Assembly: GCA_026120185.1 (NCBI GenBank)
Contig: JANUWF010002362.1
Coordinates: forward strand, 868,001 to 932,000
Reading direction: 5' to 3'
DNA length: 64,000 nucleotides
DNA from: Voacanga thouarsii
Lineage: Eukaryota; Streptophyta; Magnoliopsida; Gentianales; Apocynaceae
The translations under genes and the position numbers were made by a program. Of the stretch, positions 12,624 to 24,079 are shown piece after piece (positions within the stretch are counted from its first letter, which is position 1; each line of letters starts with the position of its first letter). Under the pieces are notes generated by a model that saw only the letters and a list, made by a program, of their open reading frames with translations, was not told where the DNA came from and did not search any database.

Positions 12624-12969
12624 GGGAGGATGTGCAAAGCTAAGTCGCGGCTTAGTGAGAAGGCAACCAAACGAGAAGAAAAGAAGTAGCTTAGGTCGGC
12701 AAGCAATGGCAAAAAGGAAAGCGGCTAGAAAAGAAATTTCATTAGCTCGGCAGAAAAGAAGAATGGCTTGATGAATCCAAATTCAAGAAAAGAATGTGCT
12801 CCAGTACATAAAGACAAAATCAAGTTTCCAATTGTTTTCCAATTCATTTCGGTGGACTTCCTTTATTTTTGTTTAGAATTCTTTTAGGAAATTACTGCTT
12901 CTTTTGCTTTTGTATTTTTAGGAAATTACTTCTTATTTACTTAGGATTCTTTAAGAAATTTTGTAAGCC

Positions 12970-13007
12970 TATAAATAAAGGCTATTTACGTAGAAAAAGG
13001 GGGGGGG
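12970..13007 (+). promoter_or_regulatory. LTR core promoter: TATA box and downstream G-run
   Basis: TATAAATAAAGG at 12970 is followed by a run of nine G at 12999-13007 and GTGCACAATATAGAGAC. LTR 2 keeps the same arrangement (TATA 17454, G-run near 17484). The start of the LTR transcript would fall near or just after the G-run by normal TATA spacing. Confidence 0.65.
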
Positions 13008-13770
13008 TGCACAATATAGAGACTTAGACATATTTTTAGAGTGCATCACCAATATTTTCTCTAGAGAAATTACTCAAGAAGTGTTGATTCTTGGAGGGGT
13101 TTTCATTGAAAATTGAAAAGCTTGTCTGTGAGTATTTATCTCTTTTCTTTGTTTTCTTTTTCTTGAATAATGATGATTTTAATTCTTTAATTGTATTTGG
13201 AATTTATTCTTGGATTTATGATTTTGAGTTAATTTAGTTCTTTAATTAATTCATTATTTTCCTTGGTGTTTGATTACTTGATTTTATTTGATAGGTTGAT
13301 GGAATTAAATTTATATCTAATGGACTTGGCAAACAAGGTTAGATTGAGTTTAATTTAATCAATTCTACATATTTGTTATTTCTTGATGGACTTGGGAAAT
13401 GAAGTTAAGATTAAAGAACCTAAGTAATCAAAGATTAGTTAATTTAGCCTAGAGCATAGGGTTATTGGCTAATTTCATGTTTATCATCACCTACAGTATA
13501 GGGATAATTTATAAGGAATAGAGTTTAATGCACCTTTTGGTTATTTTAGTATGGTTGGGAAATCTGCTAATATAATCAAGAGATAGTAATTTCATAGATT
13601 GGGAAAGAACTGGAGTTTATGTAAATGGATTCATGACTTGGAAAACGATTGAATTTTATTTTATATTCCTTCATAATGCCAAGAAAATAATTGGTTGTGA
13701 TAAGTGTTAAATAATTCATGTCATGCTTTTGAGAATAATTATTTGATTATATGTTTTTGTCTCCAAGAGT

Positions 13771-13845
<75 letters not shown>

Positions 13846-13922
13846 ATGTATGTATGTATGTATGTATGTATGTATGTATGTATGTATGTATGTATGTATG
13901 TATGTGTGTGTGTGTGTGTGTG
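13771..13922. repeat. Compound microsatellite (TA)n(TG)n(TATG)n(TG)n
   Basis: (TA)8 at 13771-13786, (TG)n to about 13829, (TATG)n to about 13904, then (TG)n to 13922. It lies near the 3' end of LTR 1 and is absent from LTR 2, where sequence jumps from ATGTTTTTCTC to TTGGGATTAAT. Confidence 0.95.
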
Positions 13923-14135
13923 TATTTTGTTTTTATTTTTATTTTGATTTCCTTTTCACTTTATTTGGTTTGTTAAACAGTGAATGAAAAGTGATTAGTG
14001 TGTACTTGTTCCTTTGAGGATCGACACTCGTTAATTCCCTATGTTATGCTTGCGATGAGTATACTTGCTCGTATGTGTAATTTGGGATTAATATTTAAAT
14101 TTGATGATTTTTTTACTCCTAAAATTTACACATCA

Positions 14136-16653
14136 TGTTTTTTGCGCCGTTGCCGAGAAACAATATCATGAAAGCTTGGATTTCATTGATTTAGCCATGT
14201 ATATATGTAAATAGGTAAATACATGTTAATAGTTACTAACTTGTTTTTATATGTTGGCATATATTGTATATTTAGTTATTTAATTGTGCCAACTTAATGT
14301 TAATTAATGTGAAAATGTCTACTAATTATTTTTTTTAATTTGAGAGTTTTTACGTTAATACTTTTGAGTCACTACTAACTATTTTTATTTTCAGGTTTGG
14401 ACTTTTTGCTTATGTACGCCAACACGATATTTTGGGCGAACTAATTTATTTTTATTTTTATTTAATTTAATTTATTGTGTTTATTACTCTTATTATTATT
14501 ATTATTTTGGTCATCTAATTTTGAAGTTATTCATTCTTGTTTTTAGTGTGTTGTGCTCATGCACTCAATTAGGATAGTTTTTAGTTATTTAAAAAAACAA
14601 GAGAATATGAAACAAAAAAAAGAATTTCGGCTAGAGCAGACCTGGAGCCCAGGCCAGCACTACTTGACCAAAAAAAAAAAAAAAAAAAAATCAGTTTTCA
14701 ATTTTCTTTTTTTTCTCCATTTTTCGTTTGTTTCCTTACTCTTTTTCTTTTCTTCCCAGATTCTTCCTATTTTGTCTTTTTCTTCCTTCTTTCTTTTTCC
14801 TTTTGCTTTTCTTGTTTGTCACGTGAAGCACCGACCCCCCCCCATCCCCCCCAAATTCCTTTCTTTGTGGTTTGTTTCATTTGTTTTTTTCTTCTTTTGC
14901 CTTGTTTCTTCTATTTCTCTTTCTTCTTTGATTTTATTCCTCCAGAATGCTACCTTCATTTCTCTATGTTTTTCACCTATTTCCTTTGTCTTCTTCTTCT
15001 TTTCTTCTTCACACTGCTCTTCTTCTCCTATGAATTATCCCCCAAGAATTCAAAGTTGTAAAGCTCACATATTGGGGAATACATTGGTGCAAAAAAAATC
15101 TCTTCATAGTAAGGTAGATTTTATCCTCTTGAATTTCTTGGCATTTTGTATTTTTCAGGAAAAATTTACTGGATATAGACATATCTTTGTTGAGTTTATT
15201 TGGTGGTGGAAAAATGCATAACATGAATTGTGAGTCTTGTGATTGCTTCTAAAAGTTAGCAATGTATTTTTTTTTTAATTTTTGCAAATTTGGAAATCTT
15301 GAAAAATTGAGCCTCCATATGATATTTTGCTGTGTTGATTAAAGTTGGTTGACATTGTTCTTTGACTATCTACATTGAATATTCTCCTTATTTTTCTTGA
15401 GCATCAAAAGTTTGGAAAAGTTTTTCACTAAAAAGAGAACCATTTGCAAAGTGTGTTTGGTTGTGTGTTTGTTTTTCTTGTTGTGGGCTTATTTCGCTAG
15501 CAATAATTCCTTTAACTTCTTGAAGGATGAACTTCTCTTTTCTTAGAGCTAATCTACTTTGGAGAGTATTATTTTCTTTTCCCTCTTTACATTCTTGGTT
15601 CCTTGATTATGCTTTATTGTGATATTTTAGGCCAAAGATGATAATGTCCAATTTAAGTATAGGGGAGAGATTTAATATTTTCTCAAGTTCATTTTTGTGA
15701 TTTTCAATGATATTTGTTTAAATTTTCGAAATTGGTGTGCCTATGATAAGGTTATGATTTTCTCTTTCACTTTGGATATGATTTTGCCATTCAAATTGGT
15801 TAGATTTTAGTGAGTAAAATTGTGTATTAAGTCTTGGTAATTTAAGTTAGTCTTGGTTATGCTTTAGTATTTGAATTTTATTCTACTTTTCTTGTTTAGA
15901 TGTGGAGGACGTGATGAAATTTAAGAAGAGTTGTTTGTTACTTCTTGATTCATGGTTGCCTAAATTTGTTTAACTTGGAGTTGTGAGTCAGGATGGTGAG
16001 ATTGGAAAAAAAAAAAAAAGAGAGTGTGCATTGTTCTTTTATTGAAAAAAAAAATGGGTGGAAAAATCCATATTTTATTTGGAAAAAAAATGCTTATCTC
16101 ATTAGGAAATTGCTTAAGGGGGCCAATACAGATTGTGGAAGAGAAGAAATAAGAAGCATCACACTTTCTTGAGGCTAATTCCCAAGAAGTAAAGAAAAAA
16201 AAAATGTAGGTGCCAATACAGTGTGTGAAGGTAGTGTTCATGCACTTGAGGCTAAAAAAAAGTGAAAGAAAGTAAAAATGATGGGGAAAAAAAAATGAGC
16301 ATCTCCTTATTTTTCTACTTAGAGTTTTGCAAATTTAATTCTATGAGTTTTAAATTGGTTAAACAACTTGATTTGTATGATTCATGTTATCTATGTCTTG
16401 GCTTGAAAGGTGGAATAATTTTCTTATACTAAAGTATAAACTTGTGTAACTTAATTTTGAGGGTCTTGATATATTTGATTTAATGCATGAGTTTACAAAA
16501 GTTTTTAAAGGGTGCATGAATGACAAATCTTTATCTAACGTTGAAAAAAAAATTATGACTTTATTATGGAGGAACTTGAGAAGAAATAAATTTTTCTGAG
16601 TACTTTGTTTAAGTATTTACTTGAGGACAAGTAAAGATTCAAGTATGGGGGTA
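14136..16653 (+). mobile_element. Non-coding interior of Athila-like element
   Basis: The interior between the two LTRs is only 2518 bp. It starts with a primer-binding site and ends with GAGGACAAGTAAAGATTC plus the polypurine tract AAGTATGGGGGTA. It holds long pyrimidine-rich DNA (14690-15030), runs of C near 14836-14852 and A-runs near 16005-16260, but no gag, protease, RT or integrase motifs. An open frame of 222 codons at 14553-15221 is a Phe/Ser/Leu-rich translation of the pyrimidine tract, not a recognisable protein. The element was either non-autonomous or lost its coding part. Confidence 0.75.
14141..14160 (+). promoter_or_regulatory. Athila-type primer-binding site
   Basis: TTTGCGCCGTTGCCGAGAAA follows the LTR 1 end by a few bases. 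Athila elements typically use TGGCGCCGTTGCCGGGG; the match is clear with a lost G and later changes. Confidence 0.8.
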
Positions 16654-18322
16654 TGTGATAGGGGCTAAAATTATCATTATTTTTCTAGTTATTGAAGGCT
16701 AGTTTGAGACATTTTTAATACAATAACTAGTCATATTCCTTCCTATTTGATATTTCACTTATAAAAGTGTTTTTTTTTGTTGTAATTTTATGCAAAAATA
16801 GGTGAAATTTGGCACCGATCCTATACTGGAAGAATGGAGAAAAACAAAGGAAAAAATAAACGGAAAAAAGGAGCAATTGAAATTGGTTAAAAGAAAGGAA
16901 AAGGAAACAATGGCTCAACCAAGGACAAAGCCACAGCTCATGGCTCAAACAAAGGACAAAAGCAAGAAGAGGAAAAGAAAGAAATTGGAGGGCCAATGTG
17001 AGGAAAAATAATGAAATAAAGAAAAGAGGAAGAGGACAAAAGTTTATCATGGTCAGGATGTCTTATATCTTAGGGAGGATGTGTAAAACTAAGTTGCGGC
17101 TTAGCAAGAAGGTAACCAAACGAGGATAAAAAAAAGCAGCTTTGGTCAGTGAGCAATGGCAAAAAAGAAAGCAGCTAGAATAAGCTTCATGGCTCACTTC
17201 ATGGCTTGGCAGAAAAGAAATTTTGTTGGCTCGGCAGAAAAGAAGAATGGCTCGGTGAAGCCAAATTCAAGAAAAGAATGTGCTCCAGTACATAAGGACA
17301 AAATCAAGTTTCCAATTGTTTTCCAATTCTTTTCGGTGGACTTCCTTTTTGTTGTTTAGAATTCTATTAGGAAATTTCTACTTTTTTTTGGTTTTGGATT
17401 TTTAGGAAATTACGTCTTCTTTACTTATGATTCTTTTAAGAAATTTGTAAGCCTATAAATAAAGGCTATATATGTAGAAAGGAGGGGGGGGTGCACAATG
17501 TAGAGACTTAGACGTATTTTTAGAGTACTTCACTACTATTTTCTCTAGAGAAATTACTCAAGGAGCATTGATTCTTGGAAGGGTTTTCATTGGAAATTGA
17601 AAAGCTTGTCTATGAGTATTTTTCTCTTTCCTTTGTTTTCTTTTTCTTGACCAATGATGATTTTAATTCTTTAATTATATCTGGATATTATTCTTAGATT
17701 TATGATTTTGAGTTAATGTAGTTCTTTGATTAATTAATTATTTTCTTAGTATTTGATTTTTTTTTTTGGTAGGTTGATGGAACTAAATTTATATCTAATT
17801 GACTTGGGAAACGAAGTTAGATTGAGTTTAATTTAATCAATTTTACATATTTGTTATTTCTTGACGGACTTGAGAAACAAAGTTAAGATTAAAGAACCTA
17901 AGTACTCAAAGATTAGATAATTTCACCTAGAACATAGGGTTATTGGCTAATTACATATTTATTATTACCTATAGTATAGGGATAATTTATAAGGAATCGA
18001 GTTTAATGCACCTTTTGGTTGTTTTAGTTCGATTGGGAAATCAGCTAACGTAATCAAGAGATAGTAATTTCATAGATTGAGAAAGAAGTGGATTTTATGT
18101 AAGTGGATTCATGACTTGGGAAATAATTGAATTTTACTTTATATTCATTCATGATGCCAAGAATATAATTGGTTGTGATAAGTGTTAAGTAATTCATGTC
18201 ATACTTTTGAGAATAATTATTTGATTACATGTTTTTCTCTTGGGATTAATATTTTAATTAAAACTTGACTAAGGCATGGATTTAAATTTGATGGTTTTTG
18301 TACACCAAAAATTTATGCATCA
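16654..18322 (+). mobile_element. Athila-like LTR 2 of tandem element
   Basis: TGTGATAGGGGCTAAAATT to ATTTATGCATCA, 1669 bp, with a TATA box at 17454 and G-run near 17484. Differences from LTR 1 are frequent and many are C/T or G/A, for example GCCGTGGCTC against GCCACAGCTC. It lacks the compound microsatellite but has about 30 bp (TTAATTAAAACTTGACTAAGG) not seen in LTR 1 and also present in the minus LTR at 8615. It ends inside a copia RT gene. Confidence 0.88.
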
Positions 18323-19540
18323 ATATGTCTCAGCCTAAAAGCTTTATTGCAAAAGGCCAAAAGCATATGGTTTGTAAGCTTAAGAAGTCTATTTATGGAC
18401 TTAAGCACGCATTATGGGCATGGAACATATATTTTGATGAGACTACAAAATCTCATAGTTTTATATAAAATGTGGATAAACCATGCATGTATAGAAAAAC
18501 ATATGGCAACAACGTGTCATTTATGGTACTTTATGTGGACGACATTTTACTCATTGGAAATAATGTTGGGACATTGTTATCCATAAAAGTTTGGCTATCA
18601 AGTCAATTTAGCATGAAAAATATGGGAGAAGCTTGCTACATTCTTGGAATAAAGCTTCTCAAAGACGACAAGCAAAGAATGTTAGGATTATTCCAATCTA
18701 CTTATATTGATAAGATATTGGCTATGCTTAGCATGAATCAGTGTAAAAGGACAATCATACCTTTTAGACACGGATTGACCTTATCTTTTGAGCAGTGTCC
18801 TAAGACACAAGAAGAAAAGAAAAAAGATGATTAGGATTCCCTATGCCTTGATAGTGGAAAGGGTCACGTATGGCATGCTTTGTACAAGGCCGGATATCTA
18901 CTTTACAGTAGGCAAGGTTAGCAGGTATCTGTCAAACCCAGAGAAAGAATATTGACAAGCTGTAAAAATATATTCTCAAGTAGCTAAAGGGAACAAGGGA
19001 CTATATACTTATTTACAGGGCTAATGACTTAGTTCCTATTGGTTACACAGACTCAGACTTTCAGGCAGATAAAGATGAAAAAAAATCCACTAGTGGATAT
19101 GTTTTCACTTTATCTGGAGGGGCTATTTCATGGAGGACTGTTAAGTAATCTTGCATTGCTAATTCTATCATAGAAGTTGAGTATATGGTAGCTTCAGAAA
19201 CTTCTAAAGAAGCAATTTGTCTCTGGAAGTTCTTTACAAAACTTAGAGTTGTGCCATAAATGGACAAGCCCATAACTATATATTATGATAATTTTGGAGT
19301 TGTGTCATAATATAAAAAGCTAAGAAACCACAGGAAGGGCCAGCACATTGAGATGAAGTATTACCTGATCCAAGAGTTCATCTAGGAACGGGAGATAGTG
19401 GTTGACCAGATTATCTACACAAATAATCTAGCGGACCCATTTTCCAAGCCTTTGGCAAAAAAGGTATTTCGAAGACACATGGATGTCATAGGGGTAGGCA
19501 TATATGGATTATCATAGTCCATTTAATACAAGTGGGAGAT
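18323..19540 (+). pseudogene. Copia RT C-half and RNase H, with polypurine tract
   Basis: The frame starts inside RT, just after the Athila LTR: MSQPKSFIAKGQKHMVCK, KKSIYGLKHALWAWN, catalytic YVDD in LYVDDILLIGNNVG (about 18530-18560), WLSSQFSMKNMGEACYILGI, STYIDKILAMLSMNQCKRT. After a stop at 18832-18834 the RNase H region continues in broken frames (SGYVFTL-like near 19090, SSNLALL) to the tract AAGTGGGAGAT at 19530. The upstream half is missing. Same copia family as 1-6692 and 22990-24079, judged by the shared linker and LTR words. Confidence 0.88.
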
Positions 19541-19646
19541 TATTGGAATGTATGCCCAAAGTAGCCAATGTATTTTTGCATTTTGAAAATTAATAAAAGT
19601 TTTACTCATTAATAGTTTTTTATTTATATATATATTACACATTAAG
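19541..19646 (+). mobile_element. Copia family A 3' LTR, first part
   Basis: TATTGGAATGTATGCCC follows the polypurine tract. It is interrupted at 19647 by a solo LTR of another copia family; the duplicated TTAAG (19642-19646 and 21355-21359) marks the site. Confidence 0.88.
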
Positions 19647-21354
19647 TGTTGGGTATCTCAGGCTCGTATCCTATATGGCGCAACGAAAAATAAAATGAGA
19701 TACCATCCCAGGACCCGCCTATGTGTAGAAAACAAGACATAAAGATAATAAAGGTAACAACTTTTTACCTTTGTTTGATCGTCCGAAGAACAAAATTTTC
19801 TTCTTCAAGTTGAGGCACGATCCAACAATCTTCTAGATCCAACTTCACGAGAGTGGAATGTCTAACCACTATAATCACAATGTGTGATTATCTCTAATAG
19901 TAATCCACACAGAGGAATACTCAAGCACCAAAATTTCCTGTGCTAGTAGAAAAAAGTAGCGGCTAGGGCTATTTCACAAGAACAATCGAGAGAGAAAGAA
20001 GAAGAATAGGTTATTTCGTATGTCTCATAATCAGCAAGGGTTTCATGAGTTTCTACTATATGTTACATGAAAATCCCTTTCCAAAACTGAGAATTCTAAT
20101 CCTATTAGAATTCCCTAATTGTAATTGGAAACATCACGTTTTCACAATTACAACTTGGACCACAAATTATAACTAATTATAATTTGTCCACAACAATTTC
20201 TCTTTCTCTCAATTAACCCCACTGTGTTATCAAATAACATCTTGTGTATATAATTCTCTATTGTGTGTGACCTATTAGGTTTCCCAGTCAATTGGTAGAG
20301 AACACGAATTAATCTAAACGTCTTTGAGATTAATAATTCATAATTAATTAGAACTAATTCTATTAATTATAATTAGGATTGGTTTATTAATTCATCAATT
20401 AATAAACCCATATTCCCAGATCATGAGCGGTATCTAGCAATACATCATGACTACTCAAGAGTCCAGGAAGTCAAGTGGTTTGACGTTAACCTTTCAATAA
20501 CAAACTTTAGTGCAATTAACTCCTTTCACCAAACAATATCTCATTTGGTTTGGAGTATGGAATTAGTGCCAACTCCCTCCAGAATTAATTCTGGCCCGAA
20601 TACAATAGTACTTGTATCAGGAACCCACTACTCTAGATGTGTATCAATTGGAATTATTTCCAATACACAATCGCCTTGGCCAAGAACTTCTTGAGTAGTA
20701 ATTCCTACAAGTGGCCGTGAGATATTCGCCCCTACTATTAGGAATGGTGAATCATTTATTAACCATCTCAACTACTTTCATTTACTTCACAATGTACCCA
20801 ATATCCATCCTATAGGCGACTCTCGATCGAGCTTCGGAGATTGGAATCAAAGTACAATTCTCAGCAGACAAAGTACCTTGGAGATCTCAAGTCTAAGGAT
20901 ACTTGTACGTTTGCTCTATTGAGATTATATCACTGGCATTAAATAGTTATCCATGTGATTACCTCAAAGCTAGGTCATCCAATAAACTTGTTCCATTAAC
21001 AAGCATCCATGTGTTAACTTTGAGTATCTTAATACTCACGGATATGAGAACCACCGCCTGATCAAATCAGGAAGTCTAATACATGCTAGTCTTAACGCAT
21101 TAATGATGTCCTGTCTCATTAATAATATGATTATGGACTATTTAAGTACTAACACTATACAGTGTAGTAGAAATCTTATATCATAATTTCTATCAGGATT
21201 TCCTTAGCATAGTGTTGTACTAGGGACTTTATCGAACAGTTATATTAATTAAAAGTAAACAAAAGAAATTGTAAGATAAATAATGCCTTTTTATTAAAAT
21301 AAAATGTGTCATATACAATATACAAGTGATTGCCTCTAGGACATAACACTAACA
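19647..21354 (-). mobile_element. Copia family C solo LTR with perfect target duplication
   Basis: Minus strand: TGTTAGTGTTATGTCC...GAGATACCCAACA, 1708 bp, flanked by TTAAG on both sides. It is closely similar to the two LTR parts at 37775-38996 and 42341-42827. It has no interior, so it is a solo LTR. It is the best complete copy of this family in the window and shows that the family C LTR is about 1.7 kb. Confidence 0.92.
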
Positions 21355-21359
21355 TTAAG

Positions 21360-22989
21360 GTCTAAATGTGTTAGTAAGTAATCTATGTGATTGGGTCGTG
21401 CTTTTCACAGTAAGGTGTAGACTATAGACTACTAGCACATAATTAAAATTTTATTCTTGAGCGATTGATGAAGCTAGGCACTTTATCAAGGATTAGATTA
21501 TTATATTATGGTTTCTAAATAGGGAATGGTTTACCTTTAACTAGTGAGTAGTCCACTCATACCAATAGTGTAAGAGTATTTAGAATACGTAGAACTAGAC
21601 TACACAATAATAATCTTTATAAAAGTACTAAAATAAATAAAGATTGGTTTATAGCAGCTACTACATGGTCGAGTACCCTAAGAATTGAGTATAAGTTGGT
21701 GGTCTGGTGAAGCTAGACTTGTACACTTTGATGTATATTGGGTGAGGTCTTATAGTAAGGCTAATAATCTTGTATGTTAGGTGTATGACTCTAGTTAATT
21801 AAGATAGGCTTATACAATAGAGGTTCTATTCTTCATTACGTGAAGAAATCATTCCCCTATGATTGTCCGAGACATTTAATAATCTAGGGCCTTGAGAAAC
21901 GTGACTAAGTATGTATATTTTTGTATAGCTCCCTATGATATGTAGATACATACTGGGAGTCATGGATTATAGAACTAACTATCAAATGATAGTAGATGTC
22001 ATTAAAATATGTGTTAGTGCATTTTTTCGATCTCAATGATGGGAGTTACATAAAGAGGTATTTTTGTCATTAGACCTGGAGGTCAAAGACATTGCACTTG
22101 CAATATTATTTTTTATGTTAATATTTTTATATGGTAATGAATGAAATATTTAAAATGACAAAATATATCTATTTGTTAGCAAAGGTATTTTGATCATTTT
22201 AGTAGCCAAGAATAATATGTCTTTTGGTCTCTAAAGTAGCTCAAATAACCTTAGTAAATTTATTTACTATATGGGCTTATTAGGTGAATTTATTATTGAA
22301 AAAATTATTCTACGAGTCCAAATAATTTTTTATTTGGGCTAAAATAATTAAGTTAGTTAATTAATTCATTGGTTTATTAATAAATATCGTGGGTAATTTT
22401 ATATTAGGCCTAAGTAGTTTAATCAATTAATAAAAGTGTTAATTTTATTAATTATGTTGTTAATTCATTATCTTGTGTAATTTTATAATAGACCCAACAG
22501 GATTAATTAATTAATAGGAGAGTTAATTAAGAAAAGCCCTAGCCCACTAGGGTTTGGGTGTGGCGGCTAGGAGGTTTTAGAAACCTAGGATTAGCTGCCA
22601 CTGGAAGGAAATAAAGGAAAAGAGGAAAAAGGAAATAAAAGAAAAAGGGAGGCCGGTTGGTTGGGTTAGAAAAGGAAAAGGAAAGCTGTGTGTTGTTTTT
22701 TAAATAGGCATCATATGTGCCTATTTAAGGGTTAACCGATTTTTCCAAAAAAAAAAAAAAAAAAAAAAGGAACACGTACAACTTTTGTTTTTTCCTTAGA
22801 AAATGATAGCCACCATTTTCTTGTCGACATTTTCTATGTTTTTCCTTTAACCATTTTAGCTCCGTTTTTCTTCCAATCTCATTTATCCTAGTTCTACTTT
22901 CACCGGTAGAGGTCCATAGAGGTTCGAGAATACTCTGCAAGATCAAGAGCTAGCAAACGTGATAAGTGTTTTATACGAAAGAGCTAACA
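21360..22989 (+). mobile_element. Copia family A 3' LTR, second part
   Basis: Continues the LTR from 19646 (GTCTAAATGTGTTAGTAAG) and ends near 22989 with GAAAGAGCTAACA. Together with 19541-19646 the LTR is about 1736 bp. A (T/A)-rich promoter region with an inverted repeat lies at 22700, followed by an A-run at 22748-22768. No gene is present. Confidence 0.8.
22700..22728. promoter_or_regulatory. 11-bp perfect inverted repeat in copia LTR promoter region
   Basis: TTAAATAGGCA-tcatatg-TGCCTATTTAA. The arms contain TTTAAATA, a possible TATA-like sequence on either strand. It lies about 260 bp before the LTR end. Confidence 0.6.
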
Positions 22990-24079
22990 GTTTACTGGTA
23001 TACCTACAGACCAAGTAGACGCTCCAATTGAGGAAGCGCCATTAAACTCAAATCCAACTTCAGTTATTCAAGTAAAATTCTCTAGAAGTAAGTATTCATA
23101 GGCTTTGGCTTAGGAAAAAAATTTAATTTACTATCTTCCGCTATGTATTTATTTTTTTCATGATCCTTCAAGGACATTGCCATCTACTAAGATTTAGTTG
23201 TCTAGTTAATTCAGTATGAAAGATTTGGGAGAAGTCAGTTACATTCTCATTATTAAGCTTTTTAGAAATAGGAAGTAGAGAATGTTAGGTTTATCCAAGC
23301 CATATATATTGATAAGATGTTGGCAAAGTTTCGCATAGATTCATGCAAGGGGGCACTAATCCCTTGCAAACATGGGTTATCTCTTTCTTCAAATGACTAT
23401 CCTAAGTATCAAGAAGAAGCAGACATGTTGAGTAAGATTCCCTACACTTCGGCTGTGATATCTACTTTGTTGTAGGCTAATTCAGCAGATAGCAGCCAAA
23501 CCCTGGAGAGGTTCATTAGTAAGTTGTAAAGTATATTGTCAAGTACCTTAAGGGAACGAGAGATTATATGTTTGTTTACAGGGTAGATGACTTAGTTCCT
23601 AGAGGATATAAAAACTTAAACTTTCAAGCGGATGAGGATGAGAGAAAAACTACTACTGGATATGTCTTTACTTTATCTAGAGGAGCAATGTCACGGAGTA
23701 GTATTAAGCAATCTTGCATTCCTGACTTAACCATGGAAGTTGAAGATATGGTAGCTTCGAAGGTATCTAAGGAAGCAGTCTGGCTCTGGAAGTGGCACAG
23801 ATGGACAACCAATTGCGTTGTATTATGACAACATAGACGCAGTCTCATAATCTAAAGAACCGAGGAATTACAAGAAGGGGAAGCATATAGAGAGAAAGTA
23901 CCATCTGATCCTAGAATTTATTCAAAGACGGGATATCATGGTAGAATAGATAGTATCAAAGAACAATCTAGCAAATCCATTAACCAAGCCTTCGGCTGAA
24001 AGAGTCTTTAGAAGACACTTTGACATTATAAGGGTGGCCACCTACGGACTTACATAGCCTTAGAGTGCAAGTGGAAAAT
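22990..24079 (+). pseudogene. Copia RT-RNase H fragment, internally deleted
   Basis: The first 170 bp read as a Pro/Ala/Glu-rich stretch (DQVDAPIEEAPLNSNP), possibly the copia integrase-RT linker, but this is uncertain. From about 23180 come LPSTKI, QFSMKDLGE (RT thumb), GRADDLVP-like and FTLSRGAMSRSS (RNase H, 23580-23720), then a purine tract next to the LTR at 24080. The RT palm including YVDD is missing. Many stops. Confidence 0.75.

Larger units (their letters stand above)
12152..14135 (+). mobile_element. Athila-like LTR 1 of tandem element
   Basis: Starts TGTGATAGGGGTTAAAATC after a polypurine tract and ends AAAATTTACACATCA before a primer-binding site. 1984 bp. It shares nearly its whole length with 16654-18322; that copy lacks the final microsatellite and the GAGGATCGACACTCG block. 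Frames of Tyr/Val/Cys repeats at 13704-13987 come only from the microsatellite. Confidence 0.88.

Noticed and set aside
13704..13987. Two overlapping open frames with Tyr/Val/Cys repeats
   Set aside because: Both are translations of the TG/TATG microsatellite inside an Athila-like LTR.
14553..15221. A 222-codon open frame
   Set aside because: It is a Phe/Ser/Leu-rich reading of a pyrimidine tract in the element interior; no domain, no plausible start context.
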